Shown: positions 1 through 13,580 of the stretch, in pieces
How the letters are laid out: every line of letters starts with the position of its first letter
Numbering within the stretch: position 1 is the first letter of the stretch
From: Armillaria gallica
Lineage: Eukaryota; Basidiomycota; Agaricomycetes; Agaricales; Physalacriaceae
DNA length: 64,000 nucleotides
Direction: 5' to 3'
Assembly: GCA_037576215.1 (NCBI GenBank)
Contig: JBANDB010000007.1
Coordinates: 961,001-1,025,000, forward strand
Position numbers and translations under genes: made by a program
Notes under the pieces: generated by a model
The model's database searches: none
What the model was told of the DNA's origin: nothing
The model's input: only the letters and a program-made list of their open reading frames with translations

Positions 1-962
1 GAACATAGTACTCCGACCAAGATGCGATTTTTATTACCACCAGAATTTCATAACCATCTCTGCCCACCTTCTTCAGTGCCGAGTCCTGCGCACATCCAGC
101 GTCGAAAAACAGAATGCAACATTGGATTAGGATATAGAAATGGAGAGCTTGTGCCCTATTCGTCGTCAACATCGCGTCACTTCATGGCGTTGGCAAAGAT
201 TGATGAACGGGGACGCCCACCTTGTCAATGTATATCGATACTTTTCTATCTCGGTAGACAGTTCCGAGTCCTATGAATATAGGATATCGGTTATTATGCA
301 AATGCGAGACCCCCGTGGGAAAATCTATTCGGGGAATCACGGCTTTTGCCGAAATTTGCACCTGGCCATACCCGTGAGAATATTTCTATTTGTACACTGC
401 CCTGTCTTGTCTCTTCACTAGCTCACAGCCGCCGATCATTTTGAATGCAATTTGAATGTCTGTTTCCAAAAAATCTCTCTCCCTCCTGTGTTTAACGTCC
501 TTCCGCTCCATATGGCCGAATTACATGGGACAAGGTATGTTTTCTTGATTTCCAGTGCTATGTAATACGCCGTATCAACGCGTCTGGCGAGCAGGGAAAC
601 AGTGCCGTTGGTTGATGGCCACACTATGAAGTACAGGACTGCAAGGTATGTATGTGGCTGCTATTTACAACTATGTTATTCGCTAATGTTTAATTACCGA
701 CTTGTACTCCAATGATGTGACGACCATCGAGGACGTCGATTTTTGCGCCACTACGACGGATCGACATCCGGCAAGTGAAGGTGTGGTGCCAGGCAGATAG
801 TACTTAACGATGGGGTATAGAACTAGATAAGAGTAGTCACAGGGTATGCTGTCACGTCAACGGCTTGATTTGCTGCTAATCATTCGAGCTTAGGCCGAAG
901 GCTGTTTAGGGAAGAATCCTTTACAATGGAAGCTCGACGACAACCTAGTATGTTCTGTCACG
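1..962. other. No gene recognised
   Basis: I see only short overlapping open frames here with no recognisable domain and no convincing splice pattern. It may be the flank of a gene lying to the left of the window. Confidence 0.5.
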
Positions 963-1316
963 ATGTTTCAACTTTCGACGACCAGCGAGCGTAGCGCGAT
1001 GGTGAGTATCACAAGCTTGCATGTCTTTGAAGCTAACAAGGACTGCAGAATAGACACTGCACTTCTATGGGATGTCCCTCGGGTCATGAACAGGTATGTC
1101 TTTCTGCTTAATTTGTATCTGCTGTCTGGGTGCTAACCCTCGCTCTCTTTAGGTGTGTGGGCCCCGGTCACAGTGGACATTTCTTTGTATTGTGAGTTTT
1201 TCGGTACCCAGGGCGTTTCAATCTTGACTTGGGCTACTTTTTAGCCTCGACGCGTCTCTGCATCAAGATGGAAATCAGGAGTTAACCACCGGACGCCTTC
1301 CTCTAACTCCGTTTAG
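963..1316 (+). CDS. Doubtful small four-exon gene, function unknown
   Basis: Exons 963..1001, 1049..1093, 1153..1191 and 1245..1316 join into a 62-residue frame, starting MFQLSTTSERSAM and ending at TAG. The three introns are 47, 59 and 53 nt, all GT-AG and all phase 0, with ordinary fungal donors (gtgagt, gtatgt, gtgagt). I recognise no domain; the second exon has two cysteines and a histidine close together. The case rests only on four exons keeping frame through three good introns, which chance could produce in a short stretch. The real start could lie upstream, or this could be the tail of an eroded gene. Confidence 0.25.
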
Positions 1317-3213
1317 CCCGTCGCGGCTGATTAGATAGCCGCCGCTTGTTGAGGGCGACTCGGGGTTGGTTGACGGTGTCGGGTGTTTGACTCATTTGGA
1401 GTGTGGTGATTTTCTCCCTCTCCCATTGACTTTCATCTTTGTATTTTTAGTTACTTTCTCATATCTATAGTATCTGACAACAGCTATCTGTATGTCTTCT
1501 ACTTTGGATTTACGGTCCATCTCATCATTTTGGCTGATGAAAGGTGGTGTATGCATGGTATATTCCGCACCTTGACCATCCATGACTCCCCTTGGCTTCC
1601 TGCGAGGGGTATTCATACCACTCTGTCTCAGAGCATCTCTTGCCAATCGGAGCCTGTGGACCCATTTTGTTCCAAACTGTGTGCAAAGGAATACCTTGCC
1701 GACGTGTTGCGATCATTCCTCTAACTTTGGCACAGTTGGCTCGTGTGCGCGTCTAGAATTAAAACGATGCTCTCATTGTTTTCACACATTCTCAAAGCGA
1801 AGCAAGTATTGACGCGTGGAACTATAGACACCAGAATCATAGTACGTACGGAAGGTGTGCTTTCTTTTGAGGTACACTGCATTTCATCACTAACTGAGCT
1901 AATGTAGGATACGGGGTACATAGCTCGTATATGACATGGCTGAGGTGAATATGTACTTCAGGAATGAACAACAATCCTCAGTATGCATAGGACTCGGTCA
2001 TGCCACACATATGTGTTGGCCCTCACCAGCTAGTATCACTGTCTCTTCAATATGTCGGATATCGATATTGTCCTCCGGCGCAAGGCGAGTCTCGGTTCGT
2101 TGGCGAATATATAGTCAAACACTCTCCACAGCGGACGCCTATAAATGAGCATTGGCATCAAAGGCGACGTCCTGAAGTCAAGATAAATCACCCACCAGCA
2201 TCAGGGAATGATCGTCAGCTCAGGTGACTTTTGTCCGTACGGTGGGAATCCTCATTGCTGTGAAGAGCTAGGCAAACATGATATATCGCAGTCGAGCATT
2301 GAGTGCGACGTCGAGGACGTTCATGGGATCCATCGCTCAGAGATGGTGGCGGCGAAAGCGAAGGCGGGGTTTATTTGTTACCATGACCAAACAACTCTTC
2401 ATCATCGACCACGACGACCTTATTTAATCCTTTTCACGTGCTTCACGTACACTGAGAATCCCATTCTCTCAGGATGCTGTCGTATCTCCTTCATTAGCGA
2501 AATTTGCAAGGTCCGTCGAATCAATGTTTACGGTCTTGCCAGTGTCCCGATGATTTCGACAATTGTAGGGTCTGCTCTTGATGTTCGGCGACGAGCACGA
2601 GGCTTCAGTTGGATCCATGTAGAAGAATACCCTGTGCGTTTATATCCTTTGTCTGTTGAGGTTCGTACTGAGGGTGACCGGCAGCTAGGACAGTTTCATG
2701 TTCCCCAGTTGACACCGGTGGCTACCGTTATGCTGAGGCTCCCAGAATGCGTAGCAAGGAAGACAGGCAATCCTTGTGCCGCCTTCGTACCCGAACGCGC
2801 CCATCGAGGTAATCCACGATATAGGAATGTAATTGACCGTTTGGATGGCCCGAGTACCGCTCTTCAGGACCTCATGAGCTATTTTATTGACACAAGATGG
2901 CACTACGCTGACGATGGTCCAGTGTACCAGCATACACAGGTCATATCATGTACTGATATCAAACCAATTCACGGAAATGAAAGAAAGCTATCACGGACGA
3001 GCTCATTCTAGCCGAACAATTATATAGTGCCTACCACTTGACGTTGTGCTATCTAAAATCCACTGTAATTGATAGGGTTACAACTAAGCTGTCGATGAAA
3101 ATATCTTTTGCCGGGCGTCTCCAAGTAGCGCAGATAAACTCAAGTAGCCTAAAGACGGTACAGTATAATACCACGGCACGAGCTATGAGGTAGCGGTAAA
3201 ATCCTTCCGTTAT
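1317..3213. other. Unassigned stretch left of the F-box gene
   Basis: The region holds one long plus-strand open frame (2208-3011), but its composition does not look coding and no family is recognisable. The minus strand gives only fragments. I see no RNA gene and no clear repeat. Confidence 0.4.
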
Positions 3214-4584
3214 CTAGAGAAAATCATCATAGTATTCGACGGTGTTCACCTCAAGAAATTTCTTCTCAAGCAAGAGCGGTAGTTTTCCCTCCACCCAAGT
3301 CTTGCAGTACGATCCTCTCCATGGACTACGGTCGCCAGCATATGGTCTGAATGTGACCTTCAACCGACGGAATGTCGATGATTCCAAACGAGAGAGAGCC
3401 TTATCTAGGCTCGTCCATTGCGCTGCCCAGTCTTCACCTTGCAGGTAATCGTTGCTCCCTGTGTGATCATATGGGGGCACGACTGTCAGCATCATCGTCT
3501 CCAGCCTGATGTCACCATCCGGTCCAGATAGAGAATCAAGCAACCACCTCATAACCTTGACATGCCAACCCCACAGCCTATGACATTTTATCACAATGTG
3601 CAGTGTCTGCATCGTGAGCGGTAGTCTATCAAGCTGTACTGGCCAGCTCGAAAGCCGGGCGGGCCGGTAGTCTTCAGCTCGATCAGGAAAAGCAGTGACT
3701 ATAGAAGAAAAGTGATACTTACAAGCTCTATGGATATAAAGATCCAGTCTCCTCAAAGAACCTGCCGTGGCACGGAGGAAAGCGCATATAGAGGAGAAGT
3801 ATTCGCCGGGGGGATACTTGATACAGAGCCTGTGAAGAGAGTTGACATAAATTGCTCGCATGTCTTGGCGATGGATGATCAAGTCAACGATAGATGCATG
3901 GAACGATGTTCCATACATTGATATTTCCTCGATCTTGGGGGAAGACTCCAAAGAGGTCCGATGGTCGGATATGGTATAGGATTCACTCGAGTCAAAAAAT
4001 ACACTCTTCAAGGCGAGACTGGTCAGTCGGTAAAGTTGGTAGATAACGGCGTGGAGGTGAGATGCATCCTGTAGACGTATCGTCGAAAGGGAGAGTGATG
4101 TCAGGTTAGTCAGAGAGAGTAGGAACGTCGTAAATTTGGGTAGTAAGTCGGAGGCGGGGTTGGCATAATTGGCAGTAGGCCAGTGTAGCTTTATCCCTTG
4201 GATGTACTGGAGTACATTCTTGGAAGAGGAATCGTGTAGAAGGGACACTTTCCGGTTCCTGTCTGTAATAGAGATGGCGCGAAAGAGGTGTACACGTGTT
4301 CGAGGGCAAAAAAGCCGGCAGACCAAAGAACACATGAGGAGAGCATCCTTGTCGTCTCCGAGGTGGTCTATGATTTTGTCGATAAGTTCAGGTGGTATAT
4401 AGGTAGTAATCTGCGTATAGGATCAACAATTGAGATACTTTGGAGTAGACACAGATACCAAGGCGTCACGTACAGACTCAGGATCGGAATATGTGTTAAA
4501 TGTCGGACTATTTTCCTCTGTTGCCTTCGCAGCAGGAGTACTATGATCAAAGACTGAATCTGGCGATTTATGGTCACAACCCAT
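3214..4584 (-). CDS. F-box-like leucine-rich protein
   Basis: Two exons, 4584..4474 and 4410..3214, with a 63-nt intron (gtacgt...cag), encode 435 residues. After a short acidic N-terminus, residues about 38-82 form an F-box-like motif (PPELIDKIIDHLGDD, then a CSLVCRLF core). The rest is irregular leucine-rich sequence such as LTNLTSLSLSTIRLQD and LRRLDLYIHR. Such proteins usually act as substrate receptors of SCF ubiquitin ligases, with the F-box binding Skp1 and the repeats binding the target. Basidiomycetes carry large expanded families with mostly unknown targets. The ATG at 4584 is chosen because the F-box needs the first exon. The gene is divergent from the broken F-box gene to its right. 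Confidence 0.8.
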
Positions 4585-4911
4585 CTTCGCTGGTTAATGA
4601 GCGCTAAGCGTCACTGAGGAAATGAAGTACTCAGTAGTAGACTGGAAGACTGGTTGGATTCGCCATCTTCGCTTCGGATAAAACGCACGGCCCGAGTTCC
4701 GAAGTGAACCTTATCTACTACTGCCACCACCAGACTGTCAATTAACTGTTTTTATCAAGGGCGAGCTCTTCCAACATATCCTGACTTGCAATCAGCTCCA
4801 GATCTGTGCCAAACCTCCTAGCGAGATTTTAGTGAACTTTGCAATCCACCAGATGTAACATGTCTACTTCCCGAGAAGAAATCAGAATCGTGTTCTAATG
4901 CTTGGTGCCAG

Positions 4912-6485
4912 ATGTATTCAGAATCCGAATTTCTGTGTGGGCTCTCGGACAGCAACGGCGCTCTCTCAACTAGCCGGGATCCCGATTTTATTTCGAATCG
5001 TGCTCGGGTCATCGCTCTGCTGCGGTCGGGAGAGTCGTCACTTACCGTTGACCCATCCCCATTACACGAAAGTGCACGACACTTGGAGATCCGTATCTTA
5101 GAGCTCGAAAGTCTCATAGGCCGCCTTCAGGCTGAAAAACAACAAATTCTGTCCTGTCTCGATGCCCAGCGATCTCTCATGGCCCCCGTCCGTTGTATCC
5201 CTACCGACGTTCTTTTGCACATCTTCAAACTGGTGTGTATGAACGAAAGGTCTACTCTCCTCCCTCAAGGACCTCCCTGGGTGCTCGGACAGGCGTGTTG
5301 TTGGTGGAGGAACATAGTGACCACGTCTCCCATCCCATGGTCCAGCATCCGTGGTGGGCTCAAGTATTTGACGTCAAGGACCCCAGAGATTCTTCAAAGG
5401 ACATTGGAGCTTTCATATGAATGTCCACTTCACTTAGAGCTCGACCTTTACGGCAACGGATGTTATGACGAGACATTCGTACGTCAAGTCGTCGCTCTGA
5501 TAGTGCACAATTCGTCCCGATGGGAAAGTGTGACTTTCACATGGACACCGAGAATCCTGCAATTGTTCTCTGGCATCTACGGGCGTTTACCGCTGCTTCG
5601 TTCCTTAAGAGCGACCTTCCAAAATGTTTGGAGTATTATTCAGGGCCCCTATCCCATCTTTTCTGTCGCTCCTAGTCTCACAGAAATGAAGACAACTGGC
5701 CTCACGTTCCAATCCTTTCCGACCCGTTTCACAGCTGAAATCTTTCTATGGCTGTTTTTCCGATGTCCGCGAGGTGCATGATCTTCTTGGACGGATACCA
5801 GGTCTCTTAAATTTCGGAATCACCAATGACGGTCTTGTGCCGGATGAAAACAATTCACCTCCGATATTCCATGAGCATATCCGCGCCATGACATGTCGAG
5901 GGGATGTACTTAAGTGTTTGGGTAGTGCGGCATTTCCAGGTCTTGAAAAGATCAACGGAGAAGAACATTGATGAGGCAGTCGACATTGCTGAGCGAATCA
6001 CACAACGATCCCGCTGCTCCATCCTTACCCTTCGCGCTGGAGTGATTCATCCCTTCGCTCGGCTTTTCACCCTCCCATCAATTAAACTATCCCTTACCGC
6101 CCTCACTCTAGTCGTAGATCAAAAGGGACGGTGGACGACGGATCATGTTGGTTTGTTCAATGCTCTCGCAGTGGATAGAACCGGTCATTGTCTCCTCCCA
6201 TTTCTGCGAGAGCTCACACTGAAGGACAGTATTCGCTCTTGCAATAGGCCTTTCTTTTGTCCGGAATTCTTCGGGATGGCGCAATCGAGATGGATCCATC
6301 CCGCTCCTGCGGTGCGCCTGGAGAGATTGGCACTGGTGCTGATACGCAACAAATTTGATCATTTGAAACCAAGAGACGCCCGGCTTATGCCTTTGTGGGT
6401 GCTTCAGCAAGAGGGATTAGCTGTGAGAGTGACAGAACTCACGCCTGAAAACTGGGTTTGGTATCAGGAGCAGGGTCAGATTTAG
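4912..6485 (+). pseudogene. F-box/LRR gene broken by two frameshifts
   Basis: From the ATG at 4912 the frame runs through a coiled-coil-like stretch (HLEIRILELESLIGRLQAEK), then an F-box (IPTDVLLHIFKLV), then PPWVLGQACCWWRNIV and WSSIRG. These are the standard opening of basidiomycete F-box proteins. Near 5730 homology-like sequence moves to the next frame (DVREVHDLLGRIPGLLNFGI). Near 5960 it moves again (NIDEAVDIAERITQRSRC) and continues to the stop at 6485. Each shift equals one extra base. No GT-AG intron fits either shift, so I call a pseudogene; sequencing error in two places is the alternative. An intact product would have about 520 residues and would be an SCF-type substrate receptor. 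Confidence 0.75.
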
Positions 6486-7039
6486 GAGATCAAAGTATTG
6501 AAAGCCGAAGCTCATAGCACAATGACACGCTGAAAAGCGACACAAACATCTTTATGCGTGTAAAAAAAAAAACAGCACCGTTGATAGTTGATCTCTAGCG
6601 CGATATGGAGAAATGAAAGAGATATAATGCGATGGAACCGTGGAGACTGCCCGGTCCTGAAAAAATTATTATCGAAGGTGATGGTGAACAGATTGAACGC
6701 AATCACCACAGTAGAGCTTGCACTTGTTGGGCGCACCGCAGGAAATAGGTCACGTCAGCCAATATTTTACTCGTGCTCGCAATAACTGGGCAAGTCTCTT
6801 TTTCCATGTGGCGTCGCACAAAAGCCCACACTGTTTCTCAAACCGTCCACACCACCTATTACCGATGTCTACAATAGCAAAAAATAGTAAAAATGCAAGT
6901 GAGATACTGGATGATGCAACGGAGCAGCTCGCAGGTGAACAGCATATCTAAGTGTAGGGCCAAGTAAGCTATGTAAAGCATCCAGGTGAAATAATGGTAT
7001 GTGGAATCCTGAAATGGAAAATAAGTATAATCATCTCCA
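6486..7039. other. Convergent 3' flank, no gene
   Basis: This is the gap between the 3' ends of the plus-strand F-box relic and the minus-strand Mhp1-like gene. It contains an A-run near 6560. No coding signal is visible. Confidence 0.5.
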
Positions 7040-10000
7040 CTAACGATCTCGCCTCGAGATACTGGGCTCAAGTTGCCCGCCATCGAGTTCCGATATCGTG
7101 GATGTTCCCAGCCCATTCTTTGCGGCCCCCATCCCTGCCACCATCACAGGGCTCGCCTGTCTCGGGCTTGTGGGGCTGACGAGACTCATTAGGCTTCCCG
7201 AACTCGTCCTTCTCGGTATATATGGTCTTGGCGCCGCCGTGGGTGATGTAGGTTGCTCCTCAGTCGGCGTCCCCGGATTCGAATGTGAGTTTGAGGTTGG
7301 ATGTGGTAGCTCAAGGGAGAAATCTTCCACGCTCCGAGGAGGCGGCCGTTCCACCATTGCTTCAAGGAGCTTAAAAAGGCATGATGAGTGGAGGGAATAA
7401 GATAGACGATGATAGGATACCTACCTCCTTACGCAACTCCTCTCCAGCATACTCTCCTTCCATCTCTTCGGGTCCTAGAAGAACTGTTCCCTTGCGAAAC
7501 ACTTCTCCCTCCTCTTCGACCCAGATACGAGACCTGATCGTAAACATCAGCGCGAAGGACAAAAGTGAGGTAAGAATTTCAATACCTGTTCATCTCCTTC
7601 CCTTTCTCACCCTCACCCCCCTCCTCATCTCTTGCTTCAACAGGAGGGAATCTTGGTCCTTCCCCATCTTCGGCATCGTCCTCCGAAATGAGAAATGCGG
7701 CAGTAGGACTCAGCACCTTTTCATGTACAGGCTCCGCACGTCCTTTACCCTTATCCACTCGAGGCGTGCCAATTTCCTCCACTTCTTCCTCATCCGTGGG
7801 CTTCTCGGCGGGGGGATCATCATGAGGTGAGGTACCGACAGCCACAGATCCGACGCCGTTCGTCGTGGGTATCACCAGCCCAAGTCCAATAGGTCTACTG
7901 GGTACTTTGGCAAGTAAATTGGTCAACTGATCGTTGATACCCAACAGTTCTTCCATCCGTCCACCATCTCCCTCTTCCTCTATCACTTGCGATAGCTCAC
8001 TTATCAAGGACCTGGCGCGAGCAGCGAGCTCCGAAGCTGAAGGTTTGCTAGAAGTCTGCCGGGAGGAGAGTGTGAATGAAGCTGTGCTCGGGGAAAGTAG
8101 GTACGATGGTAGCGGAGAGGGTGTCGACAGAGAGGGTGAGTTTAGGTGCGGTGTATTCAGTGGTGATGGCTCTGCAGGATTTAGCAGGGTCTGAAGCTGT
8201 GCGACACATGAGCGCGCGCGCACTACGACATCAGTTTCAATCTATGAGATATGTTAGAATTGCAAAGGGAGTGTAAATGACAGTGTTTATCCCTTACCTT
8301 TCTCTCCTCTCCTTCCCTAATACCTCTTGCCAACTCGCTGTCCTCGATCATGCCCCATAGACCTTTGTTTCTGCCATTGCCTTCCGCAGAGCCATTTTCT
8401 TGGTCTGTTACTTATCAGATCGTCAATACAGATAGAGTTCGTTGGTGAGGTCGGAGTCACCTTCTCCTCGCTTAGCCTCTGCCTCCTCAGTATTGCGTAC
8501 ACACCAGCCAAGAATCTCTCGGCAGCAACCCGCAAATTCCTCTCTTCCGGGAGGTACGTCAAGGTCTAAGCATCGCATCGTGTGATTGGATTTCAGGCCC
8601 TGCAAAACAGATGGGTCAACCTCTCAACCGGTATTACGGGAGTACTCCAAGAAGGAAGATGCCGTCATAAAATATAGGAATGCTAACCTTATTTAGTGCC
8701 CATACCCCTGCTAGATCCAACTCGTTCCTCGTCAAATCCAGGTGCAACAACGAGCGCGACTCTGGAAGGAACTCTGCCAGTGCGATGGCCCCGGGAGAAG
8801 TCAGACCAGTAGAAGAAAGGAAGAGCCGCTTGAGAGAAGAGTTGAGTGTGAATGCCGTGCGAAGCGAAGTTATCTGCCACGAGATTAAGAAGTGTGTTCA
8901 CGAACAGATATGAACCTTACCCCGTCCAGCGCTGGCCCTGCACACGGATTCTTCGACAGATCTAACGTTTCCAGCGACGAATTGTACTTGAGCGCCTCCG
9001 CTATTGCCACTAGCCCCGCTACATCGAGTTTGTTCTCGCTCAAGTTGAGCACCTTGAGCGTCCGATTCCGTTTTAGGACCTGTGCAATATACGTTATCCC
9101 CCCACGAAGCTCGTTCCCCCTTAAATCCAACGTCCGTAGAGCACCAACCCTCGGCAGCGTGTCCAGCGCGCGAACCTTGACGAGGAGCGCCGCAGAAGGT
9201 CCCCATTCTTCCTTGACATTGTTCGTAGTCACCCCTCCTTGTGAACTTGAGGTGATCATAGGAACCGCAGGTGACGTCTGGGCACGCTTCGCGCGGGGAA
9301 CGTATGGCGTATACGTTGTTTGGACATTTGTCGTGGGGTGCTTCGGTGGCGGTGGAAGCGGCCCGTTTTTAAGTTGAATTGTGGCGGTAGTGGGGAAGCC
9401 GGAATTAGTAGGAGTAGATGAAGTGGAAGACGTCGCGCTTGCTGTGGTTGTTGGTACAACATCAGGATAATCCCTGATCATCAGCGCAAGTGCCACGGCC
9501 CCCGTGGGGTTTATCCTGTTGTACCGCAGTGATATGTTACGAAGGTTGGAGGTCCGTACAGCGCGGGAGAGGGTTTCAAGAGCTCCGGGACGAAGGGAAC
9601 AATCGTCTAGACGAAGGGTAATGAGGGTGGTCAAGGCAGCGACAAGCAACTCTACGCTCTTCTTGTCGAGCGCGTTCTGGCTAAGGTCCAGAAACTCGAG
9701 CGACGCTGACTTAGCAGCAAAGGCAGCAATCAGACGGAAAGCAGCCGTTTTCATCCGTCGGTTTGAGGCGACAGAGAGAAAAGTGAGTGTGTTCGGTATG
9801 AGGAGCGCGTGAAGCATCGGTTTGAGTATCTGTAGGAACTTAGCAATGTCCAAATATGGTGGAATTATACGTACATTTTCATCCAAATCGCATTCCTTGA
9901 ACACAAGTCTTCGAAGGCCCCACTCGATGGTAAATACATCGCCTAATACTGTCGCCTTACCAGGCGTCAGTTGTACCCCAGAAAAGTCCACTATTCGAGG

Positions 10001-10467
10001 GTGTGATCCATTTGCCTTCTGCAAAGATAGGTTAAAAAGAATCAGCAATCACTTTAAACAATCACCTTGAAGGCAGCGCTAATCAGCGGATCCGGAACCT
10101 CATCGCAGCCCGCACAGCATTCTCGCCAGAACGACTCGACCTTGTCCATTGTCCATCCATCTCCTCGTATTACTCGTCTTCTTCTTTCTCGTTCCCGCTC
10201 CTCCACCGCCTTCTTCTCCTCCCGAACACCGGGTCCACTTGGCGGGCTGAAGCTTGATATTGGATAGACAATGCTCAGTTCCGGTAGAATGAAATGGGCT
10301 CGCTTGAGAACCGTTTTCTCGCTGACATTATCTTTCGTGGAGTCGGGTAATAGCCGACTGAGCCTCGACAGCGAGAATAATGAGGGTGGGGCTGGCGGCG
10401 GACGTTTGAGGATCGACTTTCCAGGGATGGGGATCGTCACAGCTGAGGACGACGGTGAAGAAGTCAT
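7040..10467 (-). CDS. Mhp1-like leucine-rich-repeat protein
   Basis: Nine exons: 10467..10066, 10018..9875, 9829..8921, 8873..8688, 8599..8461, 8404..8298, 8241..7586, 7533..7425 and 7369..7040. Together they give 993 residues; all introns are GT-AG and 45-88 nt. The N-terminus carries GKSILKRPPP and KRAHFILPELSIVYPISS, then a basic EERERERRRRVIRG stretch. These motifs mark the filamentous-fungal protein usually annotated as Mhp1 (MAP-homologous, cell wall biogenesis). Next comes a long RNI-like leucine-rich repeat region (SLEFLDLSQNALD, LRTLDLRGNELRGG, LKVLNLSENKLD, LETLDLSKNPCAG, LLHLDLTRNELD). The C-terminal third is low in complexity and rich in Ser, Pro and Glu. It is probably a cytoplasmic scaffold. 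The family name is from memory and the molecular role is uncertain. Confidence 0.9.
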
Positions 10468-13400
10468 CGCGACACCGAAATACTTTTACGCAAGATCCCA
10501 CAGACAATCGTCGTGGGCGCGAGGAAGATGATTTTAGTCACTCATACGACCGAGCTGGAGAGAGGAGCGGCTTGTTTGGCTGCGCCCTCGATGAACGCGT
10601 TGCCACGTGCGTGATTATTCTTGATCTGGATCAGATTTCAGGGCCACCATGACCCTATCATAACCGGTTTTTACTTCATTCTCTGTCTTCTAGAAAATAA
10701 GCAAACATTTCCAACCGTTCGGAGCAAAGTTGGCCTCAAAGATATTGTCTTGAATAAATCAGCCTAGCCCTTTCCTAAGAGATATTTTCCGCTCCAGCTT
10801 TACAATCCGAAGCGATGTAATGAAATGGAATAGAAGAAGGCCATGCATTCTACATGGAAAGGTTTATTCTTGTATGGCCTTGTGTTTTTTGGAGACCGCC
10901 ATGGTACTCGCCATGTGAAGCCAAATCATAAGCTGGTCGAGGATGGGACTTGGAAGTTGGCTGGAGTATAGAGTAATATCATTGAACAATTGAACACCTG
11001 AGTCTGAGAGTACTATCCACCTCAGCTTATAAGCCCAAGATAGGGCATGTGAACTTGATCTACGGATAATTTTCGAAGTTCAGAAGTCCAGTCAGACTAA
11101 TATAAAGCGGTACTCAGCATAGGGATATCGAAAAGAACAGCACTAGACTTACAAAGCGCATATGACAAACATCATGTCAGTGTTGAGATAACAGAACACT
11201 TCGAGAACGCAGGTGCGCCAAGTACGGAGAGAAGGAGATCTTTCTCTGCGTCTGCCATCCGTTCTACCGCATAGCACGTCAGACCGACAGTCTGTCCTCA
11301 TTTGACCGTAGAGTGGTATCTGTCCTAGAACAGACATAGCACGATGGCTCCCTTCAAATCTCACACGATGTCGACGCAGTGGGCTCTATTCTTGTAGTGC
11401 ATCTGCCAGTGAGATACACAGTTCGCCAGTGAAGTCGAATACACGAAAGGAATCGCACTCTGTCGAAGTAGCCCTAATGCCGACGTGCAGTATGTCAAGG
11501 CTTGGCACACCTCGAAAGCCGCCAGTCCGCACGTACGGCAACCATGCCGCCGGTTACTTGCCGGAGTATACCAAGCAATCAGTGCAAGCGCGACGTAGCC
11601 TTTCGCTTAGAACATTGACTAGTGTGATATAGGATGCTCGGGACGTTCGGTGTGGTCCCGACTGGGTACACGTGTGTTGCGGACAGTGATAGCACTATCG
11701 GTTGTGCAACCGGTTTTTCCTAGGATAATGCACAGTGATCGATAAAGCCCTTCTCGGTGATCCAGGGTGTACAAATATCGGCCAAAGCTCTCCAAGTAGG
11801 GCAAAAGCATATCGACATGGAATGTCACACTCGAGTCATCTGGAACCGAATGAGGATAGCCTTGCTAAATCGAGCATCGCAGCACTAGAAAGATGACAAG
11901 ACCATTCGAGCATTCGAGAAAGCCATCCAAACAAATCACGACGAAAACACATACAAAGCTGTTCCCTTTCAAAACGAAGCTGACGACATTCATTCATTGG
12001 ATCAGGTATGACTTGATAACCGATTTAGTTGCAATGTGGGAGACAACCGCAGTACTTTCACAAGAACGATCTCCAGGTCTCCGACAACGACGTCGTGTTG
12101 GCCGAGTACCATTATGTCCCGCAGTATAGCGCGTTGCCGTGCCCCGTGCCGAAGGCTTGAGAATTTAAGGTCAGAGAAATACAGTTGTCCGTAGTGTTTT
12201 TGACATACCTCAGCAGAACTGCGTCTTTCGAGTTGGTCGCTACTCATGCAGAGGCCTCCTTTCGCGTATGTTTCTCTTGGGCGAATGTATGACCGGCCGT
12301 CAACAGAGAGGTTTCCGTGACCATCGATTTTTCTGCGGCAATTTCTTTTTCATCCGAGAGCAAAGATGTTCACCCAAAATGGCGCCAGGTATGGTTGATA
12401 ACCAGGAAGAGAACCGGGCCACAATGCTGTGGCCACATGCGCGCATGTAGCTATACGGTCGAAACATTTGGTTCAGGCGTTCAGCAATGCGATCGTCATA
12501 TTCTACCTGCCACATCAGTTTAAGTGAGTGTCAATATCACGAATACATACGCACCTCTTTATGAAAAACTGTGTTCTCTATATCTGTGAATATGCTGGGA
12601 GGAGCTCGACCACAGACGTGTATGCCATGGCTTCTTATCCGAAGAAAGCCAAAATCTGAATTTCTGGGCGAATACAAGGGGCTAAGACACCAGAAACGGG
12701 AACGAACAAACCAAAAGCGTACCGATCGCATCGGAATAAGCTTTACGCGCCAATGCTTCCCTGGAGAGGTCTGTAGAGCCTCGAACCATACAACGAAGAA
12801 CCACAACATCTCTCGAACAGAACTGCCTTGCCAAAGTAGCGCATCACTGAGAAATTCATCAGGACCCGGATGCGCCGAGAACTTTTCAACAATGAACGTA
12901 CCATTTTCCATTGTATGTGTGTAAACAAGACTGCCGTCTAGGCTCTATCTGCCTAATTTTGATCCCAAACTGCCAACAGATGGATCCGTGTCGCTATTGA
13001 CGAGGCTGAACATATTCCCGCCTTTTTACGGCCCGAAGACACGTCCGCGGGCCTGTAGGCGGATATCAACAACACTGAAACAGAAAATGGACTGAAAAGG
13101 CTTGCCTCAACTGATAGGGTATGCGCTTCCCAAGATATATCATGCAGGGAAAGGTAGCGTGACACGGGCTTCAGTAAATAATTACTAGAGGTCCAACAAG
13201 TAGCGGACAAAGCTACATATGGCCCATTTAAAAATGTGCGAAGTCAGGACATCGCATCACAGCCACAACGTTCCTATTTTGGGAGGTCGGCCCGGAAAAG
13301 ACCGGAAGCTTTGATCAAGAATGTGGCGTAGACGCGCGCGCTTGTGATTGCCCACCCACGTTGATCAGCTTTTAATGAAATAGGCCCGCTCAATTCGGAT

Positions 13401-13580
13401 CCGCACAACGCCGGGCGCGCAACCGACGCACAACATGAACGTGAACAAACATTAAGCGAACCTTCAGTAGGTTCTTCAGTCCCATTATTCGCGGTGATTA
13501 GTCTAATGTAATAAAGTAGAAGAATATATGAACAAGATATTTTAAATAATGACTTTTATGGCATAAATGATGAGAAAGGG
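10468..13580. other. 3.1-kb stretch without a recognised gene
   Basis: Only short open frames are visible, none with a domain or a consistent splice pattern. The left end must include the promoter and 5' leader of the Mhp1-like gene. No tRNA-like or repeat structure was seen. Confidence 0.45.

Noticed and set aside
2208..3011. 267-codon plus-strand open frame
   Set aside because: It is long, but its residues look like a random mix, no motif or family is recognisable and no splice or start context supports it. Chance open frame is more likely.
7098..8223. Several plus-strand frames inside the Mhp1-like gene
   Set aside because: They are shadows of the minus-strand exons, whose spliced frame is continuous and carries family motifs.
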